DNA of 64,000 nucleotides from positions 1 to 64,000 of the forward strand of contig JAEYRX010000064.1 in NCBI GenBank assembly GCA_023435225.1, given 5' to 3'. The first letter of the stretch is position 1. The number at the start of each line of letters is the position of its first letter. Below are positions 16,413 through 25,508 of the stretch, in pieces. The notes beneath the pieces were generated by a model, which did no database searches, was not told where the DNA came from, and saw only the letters and a list, made by a program, of their open reading frames with translations. The DNA is from Bacillota bacterium. GTDB taxonomy: Bacteria; Bacillota; UBA4882; UBA8346. A program made the position numbers and the translations under genes.

Positions 16413-17213
16413 ATGGCTATTCAATTTAAAACAACCAAGTCCGACCCTATTACCTGGCTCGGGAAAACCATTATCACCGGATTATCTAAATTTGGTGAGG
16501 TCATTCAACTTTACCTGCGCAGTTTTAGATCACTAGTTACCCGGAGTATTTTTTGGAAAAACGCTTTATTAGAGATGGAGTCAATTGGAGTTAAATCTTT
16601 ACCGATTGTTTTAGTTATATCTTCCTTTACCGGGATGGTTTTTTCGCTCCAAATTGCTAAAATATTCGCTGCTTTTGGATTAACGTCCCAACTAGGCCAA
16701 GGGCTGGCATTAGCATTTGCCCGGGAATTAGCTCCCGTATTAACGGGAGTAGTGGTTGCCGGACGTGTTGGTTCTGCAATTGCCGCTGAGATAGGTTCAA
16801 TGAAGGTTACCGAGCAAATAGAAGCTTTGGAAGCCTTGTCCACCGATCCCATTGACTATCTGGTGGCGCCCAAAGTTATCGCGGCCGGATTAATGCTCCC
16901 AATCTTAGTTGTTTTTGCCGATATAGCCGGAATCTTTTTTGGATTTGCTCTAGCGACAACTTACGCTAATATTGCTCCTAATGATATTATTGATGGTGTT
17001 TTAACTTTTGTGACTTTTTGGGATTTCGCAGGGGGAATACTTAAATCATTTTTCTTTGGATTAATCATAGCCGGGATCGGAACTTTTAAAGGACTTCATA
17101 CGGCAAATGGAGCGGTAGGAGTAGGAAAAGCAACTACTGAATCAGTGGTTATCTCCACTATAATAATTTTTATCTCCAATTACTTCCTGTCTATGATCCT
17201 ATATAATTTATAG
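16413..17213 (+). CDS. mlaE: MlaE-family lipid ABC transporter permease
   Basis: MlaE is the membrane subunit of the Mla/MCE phospholipid transport machine, which moves lipids between the inner and outer membranes. The DUF140 core is clear: IVLVISSFTGMVFSLQ near 65, FARELAPVLTGVVVAGRVGSAIAAE around 105-130 and SMKVTEQIEAL, with five hydrophobic segments. I use the ATG at 16413 (AAAGGA 6-7 bases upstream), one codon inside a TTG. Length 266 residues. The ATPase and MCE protein follow in order. Confidence 0.93.
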   Translation: MAIQFKTTKSDPITWLGKTIITGLSKFGEVIQLYLRSFRSLVTRSIFWKNALLEMESIGVKSLPIVLVISSFTGMVFSLQIAKIFAAFGLTSQLGQGLALAFARELAPVLTGVVVAGRVGSAIAAEIGSMKVTEQIEALEALSTDPIDYLVAPKVIAAGLMLPILVVFADIAGIFFGFALATTYANIAPNDIIDGVLTFVTFWDFAGGILKSFFFGLIIAGIGTFKGLHTANGAVGVGKATTESVVISTIIIFISNYFLSMILYNL

Positions 17214-17263
17214 ATTTGTGGACTAAAAAATTAGAAACACTGCAATCCATATAGAGGATAATT

Positions 17264-17992
17264 ATGATTGTCATTAATAATCTTTTTTATCAAGTTAATG
17301 GTCAGACAATATTAAACGGGATTGATTTGGAATTCCGGCAAGGCGAAAATTTCGTAATTCTTGGTCCTAGCGGCTGTGGGAAAAGTACATTATTGAGGCT
17401 AATTATGGGTTTGATAAATCCAACTTCCGGTTGGATCGAAATCGAAAACGTCAACACTTCTTACCTCACCAAGCAGGAATGGCAAGATACCCGTAAAAAA
17501 ATGGGCATGGTCTTTCAATCAGCAGCACTCTTCGATTCTCTTTCCGTTTTCGAAAATGTTGCTTTTAGTTTGCGCCGAAATAAACTTCCCGAGATGGAAA
17601 TAAAAGAACGGGTAATTAAAACCCTTAAAATTGTTGGTTTAGAAGAAGACATCGCCTCTAAAATGCCGGCTGATTTAAGCGGCGGAATGAAAAAAAGAAC
17701 CGCTATTGCCAGGGCAATCGCCATTAAACCACCGATTTTACTTTATGATGAACCAACAACAGGTTTAGATCCAATTATTGCGGATACCATTAATGATTTG
17801 ATTCTAAATCTCCAAAAAAATCTGGGAATCACTTCCATAGTAGTGACTCATGATATTAATAGCGCTCTTAAAGTTGCCGATCGAATCGGCTTGCTCTATC
17901 AAGGAAAAATAGTTGAAACTAAAAACCGATCTCAAATCGGCGAGGCTGAACATCCTTTATTTCAACAGTTCTTTAAAAATTATCGGATATAA
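17264..17992 (+). CDS. mlaF: MlaF-family ABC transporter ATPase
   Basis: This ATPase powers the Mla complex. Walker A GPSGCGKST is at 34-42, the Q-loop VFQSAALFDSLSV follows, the signature is LSGGMKKRTAIARAI with the Mla-type GGMKKR, then Walker B ILLYDEPTTGLDP and the switch His in VVTHDI. Length 242 residues. It lies 50 bases after mlaE. The MCE gene follows after 125 bases that contain only degenerate repeated words (18023-18080). Confidence 0.94.
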   Translation: MIVINNLFYQVNGQTILNGIDLEFRQGENFVILGPSGCGKSTLLRLIMGLINPTSGWIEIENVNTSYLTKQEWQDTRKKMGMVFQSAALFDSLSVFENVAFSLRRNKLPEMEIKERVIKTLKIVGLEEDIASKMPADLSGGMKKRTAIARAIAIKPPILLYDEPTTGLDPIIADTINDLILNLQKNLGITSIVVTHDINSALKVADRIGLLYQGKIVETKNRSQIGEAEHPLFQQFFKNYRI

Positions 17993-18117
17993 CTCATAAA
18001 TTGTGCGGGAATGTAAAGATGAAATATAGAATATAGAATCCAGAAGATTTTCTTCCGGCTCTGACTTCTGGCTTCTGAATTTTCTTCTCTTATTCTCCCG
18101 GTGTAGGAGGGATCGGA

Positions 18118-19545
18118 TTGAATTTAGCTAATCCGGAAACTAAAGTGGGTTTTTTTTCATTAGTGGCCATCCTGATTATGCTTTTTCTTTTTCTATGGCT
18201 TAATGGGGCTCAAATCTTGAAAAGAGGCACGGAATATGAAGTAATGTTTGACCGGATTGAAGGTTTGCGCCCCGGTGCAGCAGTTAAATTTGTCGGAGTC
18301 GACGTAGGAAGGGTATCCCGAATTTATTTTGATAATCTTAAGGTAGTTGTGGTAATGCAGCTCCAACCTAATGTTAAAATCCCCCAGCCGGCCAAGGTCA
18401 TGATCGCTAGTGCGGGTGTAATCGGAGATAAATATTTAGAAATCTCCCCTGCCGGTCCCGGGGAAATAGTTGGAAACGGAAAGCGCTTTATCGGTCAAAA
18501 CCCAGTTACCATGGAACAATTTTATGCAAATGCTTTTGATCTGTTAGAATCGTTGAGAACAGTTGCTGATTCGATTAAATATTTTGTTGGCGACCCCGAG
18601 ATTACTTCTTCATTAAAAAGTACGGTTTTAAAATTGGATAAGATAACATCCGACTTAAGTAACATTACCGGCCAGTTAGATGGTATCGATATGGTTGGTT
18701 TATTCAATCGTTTAAACAGTATCTCTATTATGGTTGAAAGAATGGCTAAAAATAACGAACCGCAACTTAATGAATTTATGGTTAATATCACCAAGGTTTC
18801 GGCCCAGTTAACTCAAGCAGGTATAACTGCCAATCAATTTTTAAGCGAAATTCGCAATGACGGTCAAACTGCTTCCGATATTAAAAAAGCTTTAGCTAAT
18901 ATTGAAAAAATCTCTGCTAACTTGGAAAAATTTACTGCTGTATTAGCCGATAAAGACCAAGATGTAAATACTTTAATAAGTGATGCCCATGAAACTATGC
19001 AAGCAATTAAAAGGGCAGCCGAAAGTGTCAATAAAGCAGTAGAACAGTTATCCGGCGGCGACGGAGACCTTTCGGAGATTTCGAAGACACTTGGTCAAGC
19101 AAGCCAAGCTGCGGAAAAAGTAAGTGATTATGTCAATTCTTTCGAACAAATGTCGGTAAAAAACAGTGTTGCCGCTGCCTATCAGAAAGATAATAATTTT
19201 ATGGCCAATTACCAACTAGAGTTCAATTTTAATAATCGAGACGCCCTCTTCTTCGGCTGGGATGATATCGGCCGCCAAAACCTGTTTTCGCTTCAATGGG
19301 CATACAAATCCTCCATTTATACCGGCAGATTTGGTTTATATAAGAGTAAATTTGGTTTAGGCGCAGACATTCCGCTCGGCTCCCGTATGACATTAGGAAT
19401 GGATATATGGGATGTTAGTTCACCAAATTTTGATCTTATCTCTAATTGGAAATTTACTCAAAATTGGTCTATGTCCTTGGGTGGTGCAACTAATCTCGAT
19501 ACTAGTAAAAATGCTTGGGATTGTGAGTTGTGGTATCAGTTTTAA
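18118..19545 (+). CDS. mlaD: MlaD-type MCE protein with C-terminal beta-barrel-like domain
   Basis: One N-terminal membrane helix (about residues 8-30) is followed by one MCE domain (~38-115: EYEVMFDRIEGLRPGAAVKFVGVDVGRV), a long heptad-rich helical stretch (~130-345) and a final ~110-residue segment of alternating strands ending in WYQF. A terminal Phe after aromatic strands is the outer-membrane barrel signature. The diderm Firmicute Veillonella is reported to have MlaD fused to an outer-membrane barrel, so this protein may bridge both membranes. AGGAGG stands 7 bases before the TTG start. At 475 residues it is much longer than E. coli MlaD. Confidence 0.85.
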   Translation: MNLANPETKVGFFSLVAILIMLFLFLWLNGAQILKRGTEYEVMFDRIEGLRPGAAVKFVGVDVGRVSRIYFDNLKVVVVMQLQPNVKIPQPAKVMIASAGVIGDKYLEISPAGPGEIVGNGKRFIGQNPVTMEQFYANAFDLLESLRTVADSIKYFVGDPEITSSLKSTVLKLDKITSDLSNITGQLDGIDMVGLFNRLNSISIMVERMAKNNEPQLNEFMVNITKVSAQLTQAGITANQFLSEIRNDGQTASDIKKALANIEKISANLEKFTAVLADKDQDVNTLISDAHETMQAIKRAAESVNKAVEQLSGGDGDLSEISKTLGQASQAAEKVSDYVNSFEQMSVKNSVAAAYQKDNNFMANYQLEFNFNNRDALFFGWDDIGRQNLFSLQWAYKSSIYTGRFGLYKSKFGLGADIPLGSRMTLGMDIWDVSSPNFDLISNWKFTQNWSMSLGGATNLDTSKNAWDCELWYQF

Positions 19546-19597
19546 ATTTTTTCACTTTATGGTTTGCAGCATAGTTACGATATATAAGAAATTTAAT

Positions 19598-20893
19598 TCA
19601 ACTTATATTAGGGATTACCAAAAATGAATTCGTTATTAACTCCGGACCTTGTTTGCCAAGAACATTGAAGTTTCTGATTACAACACCCAATAAATTTGTT
19701 TTAATGATCATTTCCAGACTTTCTATCCAGCCGGTTTGATCACGATAAATTAGTGAGTGTGGTTCATTTCGTCTAAAATACTCCAATACCGTAACTTTTG
19801 AGTCTGAATAATATCTAGCTTTCCTATAATTTTGAGCCCGGATTATTTTGGCTTCCTTATAAGTGACTGTTTCAACACTACCTTGGTTTAGATTCCAGTC
19901 CCAAGCATCTGCTCCGTAAATCAATAATGTTTTGTTGTTAAACCCCAATTTAACTATTTGTCGAAGATCATTTACTATTTGTTTGGCTGATAAAGTAAAT
20001 TGTTCCGGAGATTCCAGTTTAAATACCGGCTCCAACATTATCAACCGTGCTAAAACGCTTAGTTCAAGAAGGTTTAACCAATACATTCTTCTTTCATATC
20101 CTTTTCCCCTTGGAAAAAACGGCAGTACAATAAAAAAGAACTCATTTTGTTTTACATTCTTTAACAAATATTTTAAAAGTCGTAACCAGCTTACTATTTT
20201 ATCTACAGGCGCATATCTAAAATCAATTCCATATTTCAATATTGTTATTCTTTGGGTTTTTAGTTCTTGAACTAGTTTCTTCCACACCTTAGGTGAAGAT
20301 AATAATTCAGCCCATACATCACCGGTAGCTCCGATTAAATGGAGAGCATTCAAATCGGGAGATTCTCCAAAATCACATACCAAATTTCCATCAGGCTTAA
20401 TTTTAATATCATCTTTTATATATCCGGTAGCTATTATTTCTGAAGAGCTATTCAGTTTATTGTCCCAGTAGAAAAAAACTTTTTGATGTAACAAAACCTT
20501 CATCCCCTGGTATACTTTAGTATGGGGGTTACCCTGCCCGGGTATCCTCCTCCAAGCCGTTTTACCAACCCCATATTTTTGAGATATTGAGTTTAAGTTC
20601 TCAATCTTTTTTATGGTATAAATTAATCTACCGGTTTTCCGGGCAGTCTTTTTTAACACCTGGATAACTTCTTTCCCGGCGATTCCATCTACTTTTAAAT
20701 CATATGTTTTTTGTAATAAATCAACCGCTTCTTCAGTTAATAAACCGAACCAGCCATCCTTTTCTCCAAAATAAAACCCGGCTAACCCAAGTAATTCTTG
20801 CAACTCTACTACGTCTCTACCATGGCATCCGTATCGTAAAATTCTACTATTAAGTGGTAGATCGGACACTCGAACCAGATTCCACCCCATCAT
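19598..20893 (-). CDS. Peptidoglycan-binding/LysM-like protein with GH18-like domain lacking the catalytic Glu
   Basis: Residues ~17-80 form a PG_binding_1 domain (LRYGCHGRDVVELQELL, DGWFGLLTEEAVDLLQ). Residues ~88-135 resemble LysM. The rest resembles the GH18 barrel of spore-cortex/germination proteins of the YaaH kind. The usual DxxDxE segment reads KYGIDFRYAP, with no Glu at the acid position, so hydrolysis is doubtful. No signal peptide is visible, as in several spore proteins. GGAGG is 8 bases before the ATG. The role is inferred: cell-wall or spore-coat binding. Confidence 0.6.
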   Translation of the reverse strand: MMGWNLVRVSDLPLNSRILRYGCHGRDVVELQELLGLAGFYFGEKDGWFGLLTEEAVDLLQKTYDLKVDGIAGKEVIQVLKKTARKTGRLIYTIKKIENLNSISQKYGVGKTAWRRIPGQGNPHTKVYQGMKVLLHQKVFFYWDNKLNSSSEIIATGYIKDDIKIKPDGNLVCDFGESPDLNALHLIGATGDVWAELLSSPKVWKKLVQELKTQRITILKYGIDFRYAPVDKIVSWLRLLKYLLKNVKQNEFFFIVLPFFPRGKGYERRMYWLNLLELSVLARLIMLEPVFKLESPEQFTLSAKQIVNDLRQIVKLGFNNKTLLIYGADAWDWNLNQGSVETVTYKEAKIIRAQNYRKARYYSDSKVTVLEYFRRNEPHSLIYRDQTGWIESLEMIIKTNLLGVVIRNFNVLGKQGPELITNSFLVIPNIS

Positions 20894-21078
20894 TGATCAT
20901 TCCTCCAAATTATAAAGGAATTTACTCCATCCTATGTACATTATGATTTTAGCCCGGTAACGGTTCCAAAGAGTAGTATGGAAAATCTAATTGACTTTCA
21001 GATTCATCAAGGATAAAATATATTTTGATTCTAATATGTCTGACAAAATATTTAATGCAAAAGAAGGAAGTGACCCTT

Positions 21079-22686
21079 ATGGCCAGAGTTGCTATTTATG
21101 ATACTACCCTTAGAGATGGGGTTCAAGGCGAGGGGGTTTTCTTTTCAGTAGAAGATAAATTAAGAATCGTTAAAAAGCTTGACCTTTTAGGTATTGATTA
21201 TATTGAAGGTGGTTGGCCGGGCTCAAATCCAAAAGACCTTGAATTTTATACCGAAGGAGCCAAGTTAAACCTTAAAAACGCTAAATTAGTTGCTTTTGGT
21301 AGTACCAGACGCGCTTATAATAAACCGGCCGAAGATAAAACCTTAAACGACTTACTTATTACCGGAACTTCTACTGTTACAATATTCGGCAAGAGTTGGG
21401 ACCTTCATGCGCTGGAAGTTTTAAAAATCAGTTTGGCGGAGAATCTACAGATTATCGAAGATTCTATCGCTTACCTCAAAAGTAACGGCCGGGAAACCAT
21501 TTATGACGCCGAACATTTTTTTGATGGTTATAAAAATAATCCCGATTATGCAATGGAGACTTTAAAAGCAGCAATTAGGGGTGGAGCTTCCACTATTGTT
21601 TTATGTGATACAAATGGCGGAACCCTTCCACTGGAAGCAATTGAAATTCTTAAGCAGGTGCAAAAAGAAATATCGATACCACTAGGGGTTCACTATCACA
21701 ATGATGCCGGAACTGCGGTCGCTTCTACCATAATGTCGGTTCAGTCCGGTGCAACCCAAGTCCAAGGTACTTTTAACGGTTATGGCGAACGTTGTGGAAA
21801 CGCCAATCTTTCGAGCATCATTCCGACTTTGGTTCTTAAATTGGCTTATCAAACAAATACTAACCAAAATCTGCATCTAATAACCGAAACTTCTCGCTTT
21901 ATTTCCGAATTGACCAATCTCCATCATGATGAACGCCAGCCTTATGTCGGTGGTTGCGCTTTTGCCCACAAAGCCGGCACTCATGTTGATGCGATTATTA
22001 AAAATCCGATCTCTCTGGAGCATATTCGTTCGGAGCAAGTTGGTAACGAACGCCGCTTTTTACTTTCGGATCAAGCCGGACGAAGTACTATTTTAAACAA
22101 AGTTCGGGAGTTTGTCCCGGAAACTAAAAAAGACGACCCCCAAGTCATCACTCTTACCAATCAACTAAAAGAACTTGAAAACTCCGGTTATCAGTTTGAG
22201 GCAGCCGAAGCTTCCTTCGATTTATTAATAAAAAAAGCCTTTAATCTTTATGAGAAAGCATTTACTCTGGAAGGCTTTCGGATCATTGTTGAAAAACGCG
22301 GCGATCAACCTGTGTTCTCCGAAGCAACCATTAAAGTCGGGGTTGGAAATGATCGTGAGGTAACGGCGGCCGAAGGAGATGGACCAGTTAACGCCTTGGA
22401 TTCGGCTATTAGAAAAGCCTTGCTTCGTTTTTATCCCGAGATAACCGATATTAATTTAATCGATTATAAAGTGCGGGTAATGGACGAAGGGCGCGGAACC
22501 GCCGCCAAAGTACGTGTCTTAATTGAGAGCTCGGATGGGAAAAATACTTGGGGGACCGTTGGTGTTTCCGAGAACTTGATTGAAGCTTCCTGGCAAGCTC
22601 TAGTTGATAGTATTGAATATGGCATATTGCTTAAAAAGACCAAACCCGAGAATCATCTTTGCGAAAAAAGTTATAAACTTCCCTAA
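21079..22686 (+). CDS. cimA: (R)-citramalate synthase
   Basis: CimA condenses pyruvate and acetyl-CoA to citramalate, starting a threonine-independent route to isoleucine. The HMGL-like barrel opens MARVAIYDTTLRDGVQGEGV with substrate Arg and metal Asp; VHYHNDAGTAVA provides the metal His pair and NGYGERCGNANL follows. The C-terminal LeuA-type allosteric domain begins near residue 400. The ATG at 21079 has a GAAGGAAG site; the frame extends upstream without another good start. Length 535 residues, normal for this class and longer than isopropylmalate synthase of the LeuA1 type. It appears monocistronic. Confidence 0.9.
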   Translation: MARVAIYDTTLRDGVQGEGVFFSVEDKLRIVKKLDLLGIDYIEGGWPGSNPKDLEFYTEGAKLNLKNAKLVAFGSTRRAYNKPAEDKTLNDLLITGTSTVTIFGKSWDLHALEVLKISLAENLQIIEDSIAYLKSNGRETIYDAEHFFDGYKNNPDYAMETLKAAIRGGASTIVLCDTNGGTLPLEAIEILKQVQKEISIPLGVHYHNDAGTAVASTIMSVQSGATQVQGTFNGYGERCGNANLSSIIPTLVLKLAYQTNTNQNLHLITETSRFISELTNLHHDERQPYVGGCAFAHKAGTHVDAIIKNPISLEHIRSEQVGNERRFLLSDQAGRSTILNKVREFVPETKKDDPQVITLTNQLKELENSGYQFEAAEASFDLLIKKAFNLYEKAFTLEGFRIIVEKRGDQPVFSEATIKVGVGNDREVTAAEGDGPVNALDSAIRKALLRFYPEITDINLIDYKVRVMDEGRGTAAKVRVLIESSDGKNTWGTVGVSENLIEASWQALVDSIEYGILLKKTKPENHLCEKSYKLP

Positions 22687-22740
22687 TTTAATTTCCAATT
22701 TCGAAATGCGTATTTTGGATTTAAATCAAAAGGGCTTGAC

Positions 22741-22846
22741 TTAGGGAAGCGCTGATTAATTGAATAAGTGACGATTTTGTGCTTCGCAAAATGCCTAATA
22801 CCGCATATTTGCTTGCACAAAATCGGATTAATCAGCGATTCCTTAG
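22741..22846. repeat. 106-bp palindromic repeat (GAAGCGCTGATTAAT family)
   Basis: TTAGGGAAGCGCTGATTAAT at the left is inverted at the right as ATTAATCAGCGATTCCTTAG. The body (AAGTGACGATTTTG, AATGCCTAATACCGCAT) matches 25333-25438 almost base for base. It sits just after cimA and has no coding capacity. Confidence 0.85.
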
Positions 22847-22954
22847 AAAAAGTACCTGAATTATAAATTAAGTACCAAAAATCGTGCTTTAGAACATTAA
22901 TTTTATTTGTAGGTTTTAAAATCCGCAATCTGAAATCTGCAATCCGCAATAGAT

Positions 22955-23695
22955 CTAGGTTATTTTTATCAAGATTATCCCGGCAAGGACTCCTATCGCA
23001 AATCCGCTACCCACCCAAAAGAAACCGGCTAGCTTTTTTGCCATCGGCAATAATTCCTTAGCAACCAGTAAAATCATTGCCCCCCCGGCAAACCCCAGTG
23101 AAACAGCGATCATAAACGGCGATATCCGCCCCAATAATGCCCCGATTGTTCCACCAATTGCCATTGGAATTTCAACCAAAATGAGGGCCGTAATAATTTT
23201 GATTTTATTTACTTTTCCTAGTTTAAAGGCCGAGCTCATGACCATCCCTTCCGGAATATTATGTATAGCCATTAATAATGCTAAGCTTAACCAATAACTA
23301 ATTGTTTGGTTTGCTATATAGGTTGTTCCCAAGGCTACCCCCTCCGGAAAATTATGAGCTCCAATACCAACTCCCAATAAAATACCGACTCTGGTTAGTT
23401 TAGAAAAATGCCTCTCCCGGTACCAGGGGATTAATTTTAAAATTCCGTCAAAATATTGAACTAATAAAAAACCGACTACGGTTCCAATTATAGTTGGTAT
23501 TATCCCGCCGAAATGAAGCGCTTCCGGCCAAAGGTCAAATAAAACTACCGCTGCCATTATACCACCAGAAAACCCTAACAACCAACTTTGAACAGATAGT
23601 TTGTTACTAAAACGATATAAAATAAATAACCCGCCAACCATGGTCCCCGAAACTCCTACTATAAAACCCAGTAAAGCGGCTTCAATTAAATCCAA
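22955..23695 (-). CDS. ZIP-family metal transporter
   Basis: ZIP permeases bring zinc or related divalent metals into the cytoplasm. The two metal-site helices are evident: IGAHNFPEGVALG near 112 and AIHNIPEGMVMS near 143, in a 246-residue protein with eight predicted membrane segments. The length matches the bacterial ZupT/GufA-like group. It stands alone; a degenerate repeated-word stretch (22912-22950) lies after its stop. Confidence 0.9.
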   Translation of the reverse strand: MDLIEAALLGFIVGVSGTMVGGLFILYRFSNKLSVQSWLLGFSGGIMAAVVLFDLWPEALHFGGIIPTIIGTVVGFLLVQYFDGILKLIPWYRERHFSKLTRVGILLGVGIGAHNFPEGVALGTTYIANQTISYWLSLALLMAIHNIPEGMVMSSAFKLGKVNKIKIITALILVEIPMAIGGTIGALLGRISPFMIAVSLGFAGGAMILLVAKELLPMAKKLAGFFWVGSGFAIGVLAGIILIKIT

Positions 23696-23827
23696 TTAAT
23701 CCACCTCATTGATGAAATACTTTAATTACCTTAAAAAATATAAAAAACCCTCAAATAATTGTATGCCTTTTTTTAACTGGGATATGAATGTTTTATCCTG
23801 CTAAAAATAATTTCGGAGGTCGGAAAA

Positions 23828-24274
23828 ATGGATTTTAGGGGTAAACTTCTTTTTATTATTCTGGCGGCATTATCAGGTTCCTTAATGGCGATTCAAGGAA
23901 CCTTTAATAGTATATTGGGAAAAATTATCGGCTTGTTGGAAGGAACCTTTTCCGTTCATTTAATTGGAACATTAACAGCCGGAGCATTATTATTAGCTTT
24001 GGGAAACGGCAATTTCTCCAAGGCGGCATCCGTTCCTTGGTTTTCCTGGTTAGGAGGTCCTTTGGGAGTTGCCATTATTTTTGGGGTTGCTTTCAGTATC
24101 CCCAAACTTGGAGTTGGGGTTGCTACTACTGCAATAATAGCTGCTCAATTATTTACAGCCTATCTAATTGATCATTTCGGTTTATTCGGGATGGAGCGAA
24201 TCCCGTTCAGTTTAATAAAACTAAGCGGAATCATTCTAATCATTTTTGGAGCCAAACTGTTATTGACTAAATAG
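23828..24274 (+). CDS. DMT-superfamily (YdcZ/DUF606) membrane protein
   Basis: This is a five-segment membrane protein of 148 residues matching the short YdcZ/DUF606 branch of the drug/metabolite transporter superfamily: MAIQGTFNSILGK, then GTFSVHLIGTLTAG, PWFSWLGGPLGV and VGVATTAIIAAQL. Such proteins usually act as dimers; substrates are unknown. TTCGGAGGT lies 9 bases before the ATG. It ends at a bidirectional terminator shared with cheY. Confidence 0.85.
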   Translation: MDFRGKLLFIILAALSGSLMAIQGTFNSILGKIIGLLEGTFSVHLIGTLTAGALLLALGNGNFSKAASVPWFSWLGGPLGVAIIFGVAFSIPKLGVGVATTAIIAAQLFTAYLIDHFGLFGMERIPFSLIKLSGIILIIFGAKLLLTK

Positions 24275-24294
24275 CTGATTGGGCGCACAAAAAA

Positions 24295-24309
24295 AGACCT
24301 CTTAGGTCT
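24295..24309. terminator. Bidirectional terminator between the DMT and CheY genes
   Basis: AGACCT-CTT-AGGTCT, with AATTTTTATT on the plus side and seven T residues on the minus side. Confidence 0.85.
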
Positions 24310-24332
24310 AATTTTTATTGTTAAACTAAAAT

Positions 24333-24695
24333 TTACTCTAGCGCTTTTTTAATTGTTTCTAAGACTTTAAACTCATCAAATGGTTTGGTTATAAAACTGA
24401 CCGCTCCAGCTTGCATAGCTTCCATAATCAAAGATTTTTGTCCCATCGCTGAACATATAACCACTTTAGCATTGGGATCGAATTCTTTAATCATTTTGAG
24501 GGAACTAATACCCCCCATTTCAGGCATAGTAATATCCATAGTTACCAAATCCGGTCTTAATTCCCTATACTTGTGAACTGCTTCAGCCCCATTTGAGGCT
24601 TCACCCGCAATTTCATAACCTGCTTCCGTCAATATTTTTTTTAAAATAAGCCGAATAATGATGGCATCGTCCACTAATAAAATACGCTGCGACAT
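24333..24695 (-). CDS. cheY: CheY-like single-domain response regulator
   Basis: This 120-residue receiver domain has the acidic pair Asp9-Asp10, phosphoacceptor Asp54 in VTMDITMP, Ser82 and Lys104 in ITKPF, all needed for phosphorylation. It lacks an output domain, so it should signal by protein binding, as with flagellar CheY or other single-domain regulators. No kinase or flagellar gene is nearby. The 185-bp double-hairpin repeat lies just upstream, between it and the gene ending at 25025. Confidence 0.9.
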   Translation of the reverse strand: MSQRILLVDDAIIIRLILKKILTEAGYEIAGEASNGAEAVHKYRELRPDLVTMDITMPEMGGISSLKMIKEFDPNAKVVICSAMGQKSLIMEAMQAGAVSFITKPFDEFKVLETIKKALE

Positions 24696-24810
24696 CCTGT
24701 GTTTACCTCCAAAGAAGACAGCCCAATTTGCATTAACATATAAAAAATTAATATCCGAATAAAAACGAACGTTACTAAATTATTCGGCCATTATTAGCTG
24801 GAACTTAATA

Positions 24811-24994
24811 TATAAGTTGAAATAAATTTCTTATATATATCACGTCCCTAAAGCCGGCCGTGATGATTTGAGTAATGAATTTAATTCAACTTATTACAGC
24901 TGTAATAGAATGAAGTAAATACCAATTTATTGCCATTTGCATTCGGCTTTAAGAATGCAAATTTTATATAAGAAATTTACTTCATTCTATATAG
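24811..24994 (-). repeat. Double-hairpin repeat, copy 1 (3' of the 25025 gene)
   Basis: Hairpin 1: ATAAGTTGAAATAAATT pairs with AATTTAATTCAACTTAT around the loop CCCTAAAGCCGG. Hairpin 2: TAGAATGAAGTAAAT pairs with ATTTACTTCATTCTA around CATTCGGCTTTAAGAATG. A TTACAGCTGTAA palindrome joins them. The two loops contain the complementary octamers TAAAGCCG and CGGCTTTA. It lies 31 bases after the stop of the minus-strand gene at 25025. A second copy is at 46681-46864. Confidence 0.85.
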
Positions 24995-25024
24995 ACAATT
25001 AATTTTAAGAGCCTGATATATATT

Positions 25025-25282
25025 TTAGTCTTCCTTTTCGGACAAATAACATTCGGTTGTTGTCATTAACTCTTTAATATAAAGGTCCTGAATCTCTCCT
25101 AAAATCATAGCCCTATCAATAGTGCTTTTTATCTGTCTTTTTTTTACCAAAGCTAAACTTTGCAGATCAATAGCGCTGATAGTCAACTGCCTCTGGCTGG
25201 CACTTAAACTTGCTATTAAATTAATCAAGTAATCAATTTTACCTGCTTTTTTCTTAATAATATCTGCTTTATCCGTCGCCAT
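25025..25282 (-). CDS. Small helical protein of unknown function
   Basis: The 85-residue product (start ATG 25282; a GTG one codon earlier is possible) is wholly helical and charged: ADIIKKKAGKIDYLINLI, then SASQRQLTISAIDLQSLALVKK and an acidic end. Size and helix pattern recall small flagellar chaperones (FliT/FlgN type), but no signature residue supports that. GGGGTG is very close to the start, so translation may be weak. The double-hairpin repeat follows its stop, then cheY. Confidence 0.45.
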   Translation of the reverse strand: MATDKADIIKKKAGKIDYLINLIASLSASQRQLTISAIDLQSLALVKKRQIKSTIDRAMILGEIQDLYIKELMTTTECYLSEKED

Positions 25283-25332
25283 CACCCCGGATTTATTCTA
25301 TGTAAAAGCTTATTCTTTTGTCATTTTTGAAT

Positions 25333-25438
25333 TTAGGGAAGCGCTGATTAATTGAATAAGTGACGATTTTGCGCTTCGTAAAATGCCTAATACCGCATGT
25401 TTACCCGCACAAAATCGGATTAATCAGCGCTTCCTTAG
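25333..25438. repeat. 106-bp palindromic repeat (GAAGCGCTGATTAAT family)
   Basis: Same length and orientation as 22741-22846: TTAGGGAAGCGCTGATTAAT at the left, ATTAATCAGCGCTTCCTTAG at the right, with a few internal substitutions. Confidence 0.85.
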
Positions 25439-25508
25439 GATCGAAAAAAATGCCCCTCCTTTCCATAAAAAGGAGCGGCAACAAATTTTTATCAATAAAA
25501 ATTACTAT

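Noticed and set aside
16164..16424. 86-codon minus-strand frame upstream of mlaE
   Set aside because: It starts with TTG without a ribosome-binding site, overlaps the mlaE start and the better 54-residue gene, and has no recognisable composition.
22683..22949. 88-codon minus-strand frame after cimA
   Set aside because: It is formed by the 106-bp palindromic repeat and degenerate words.
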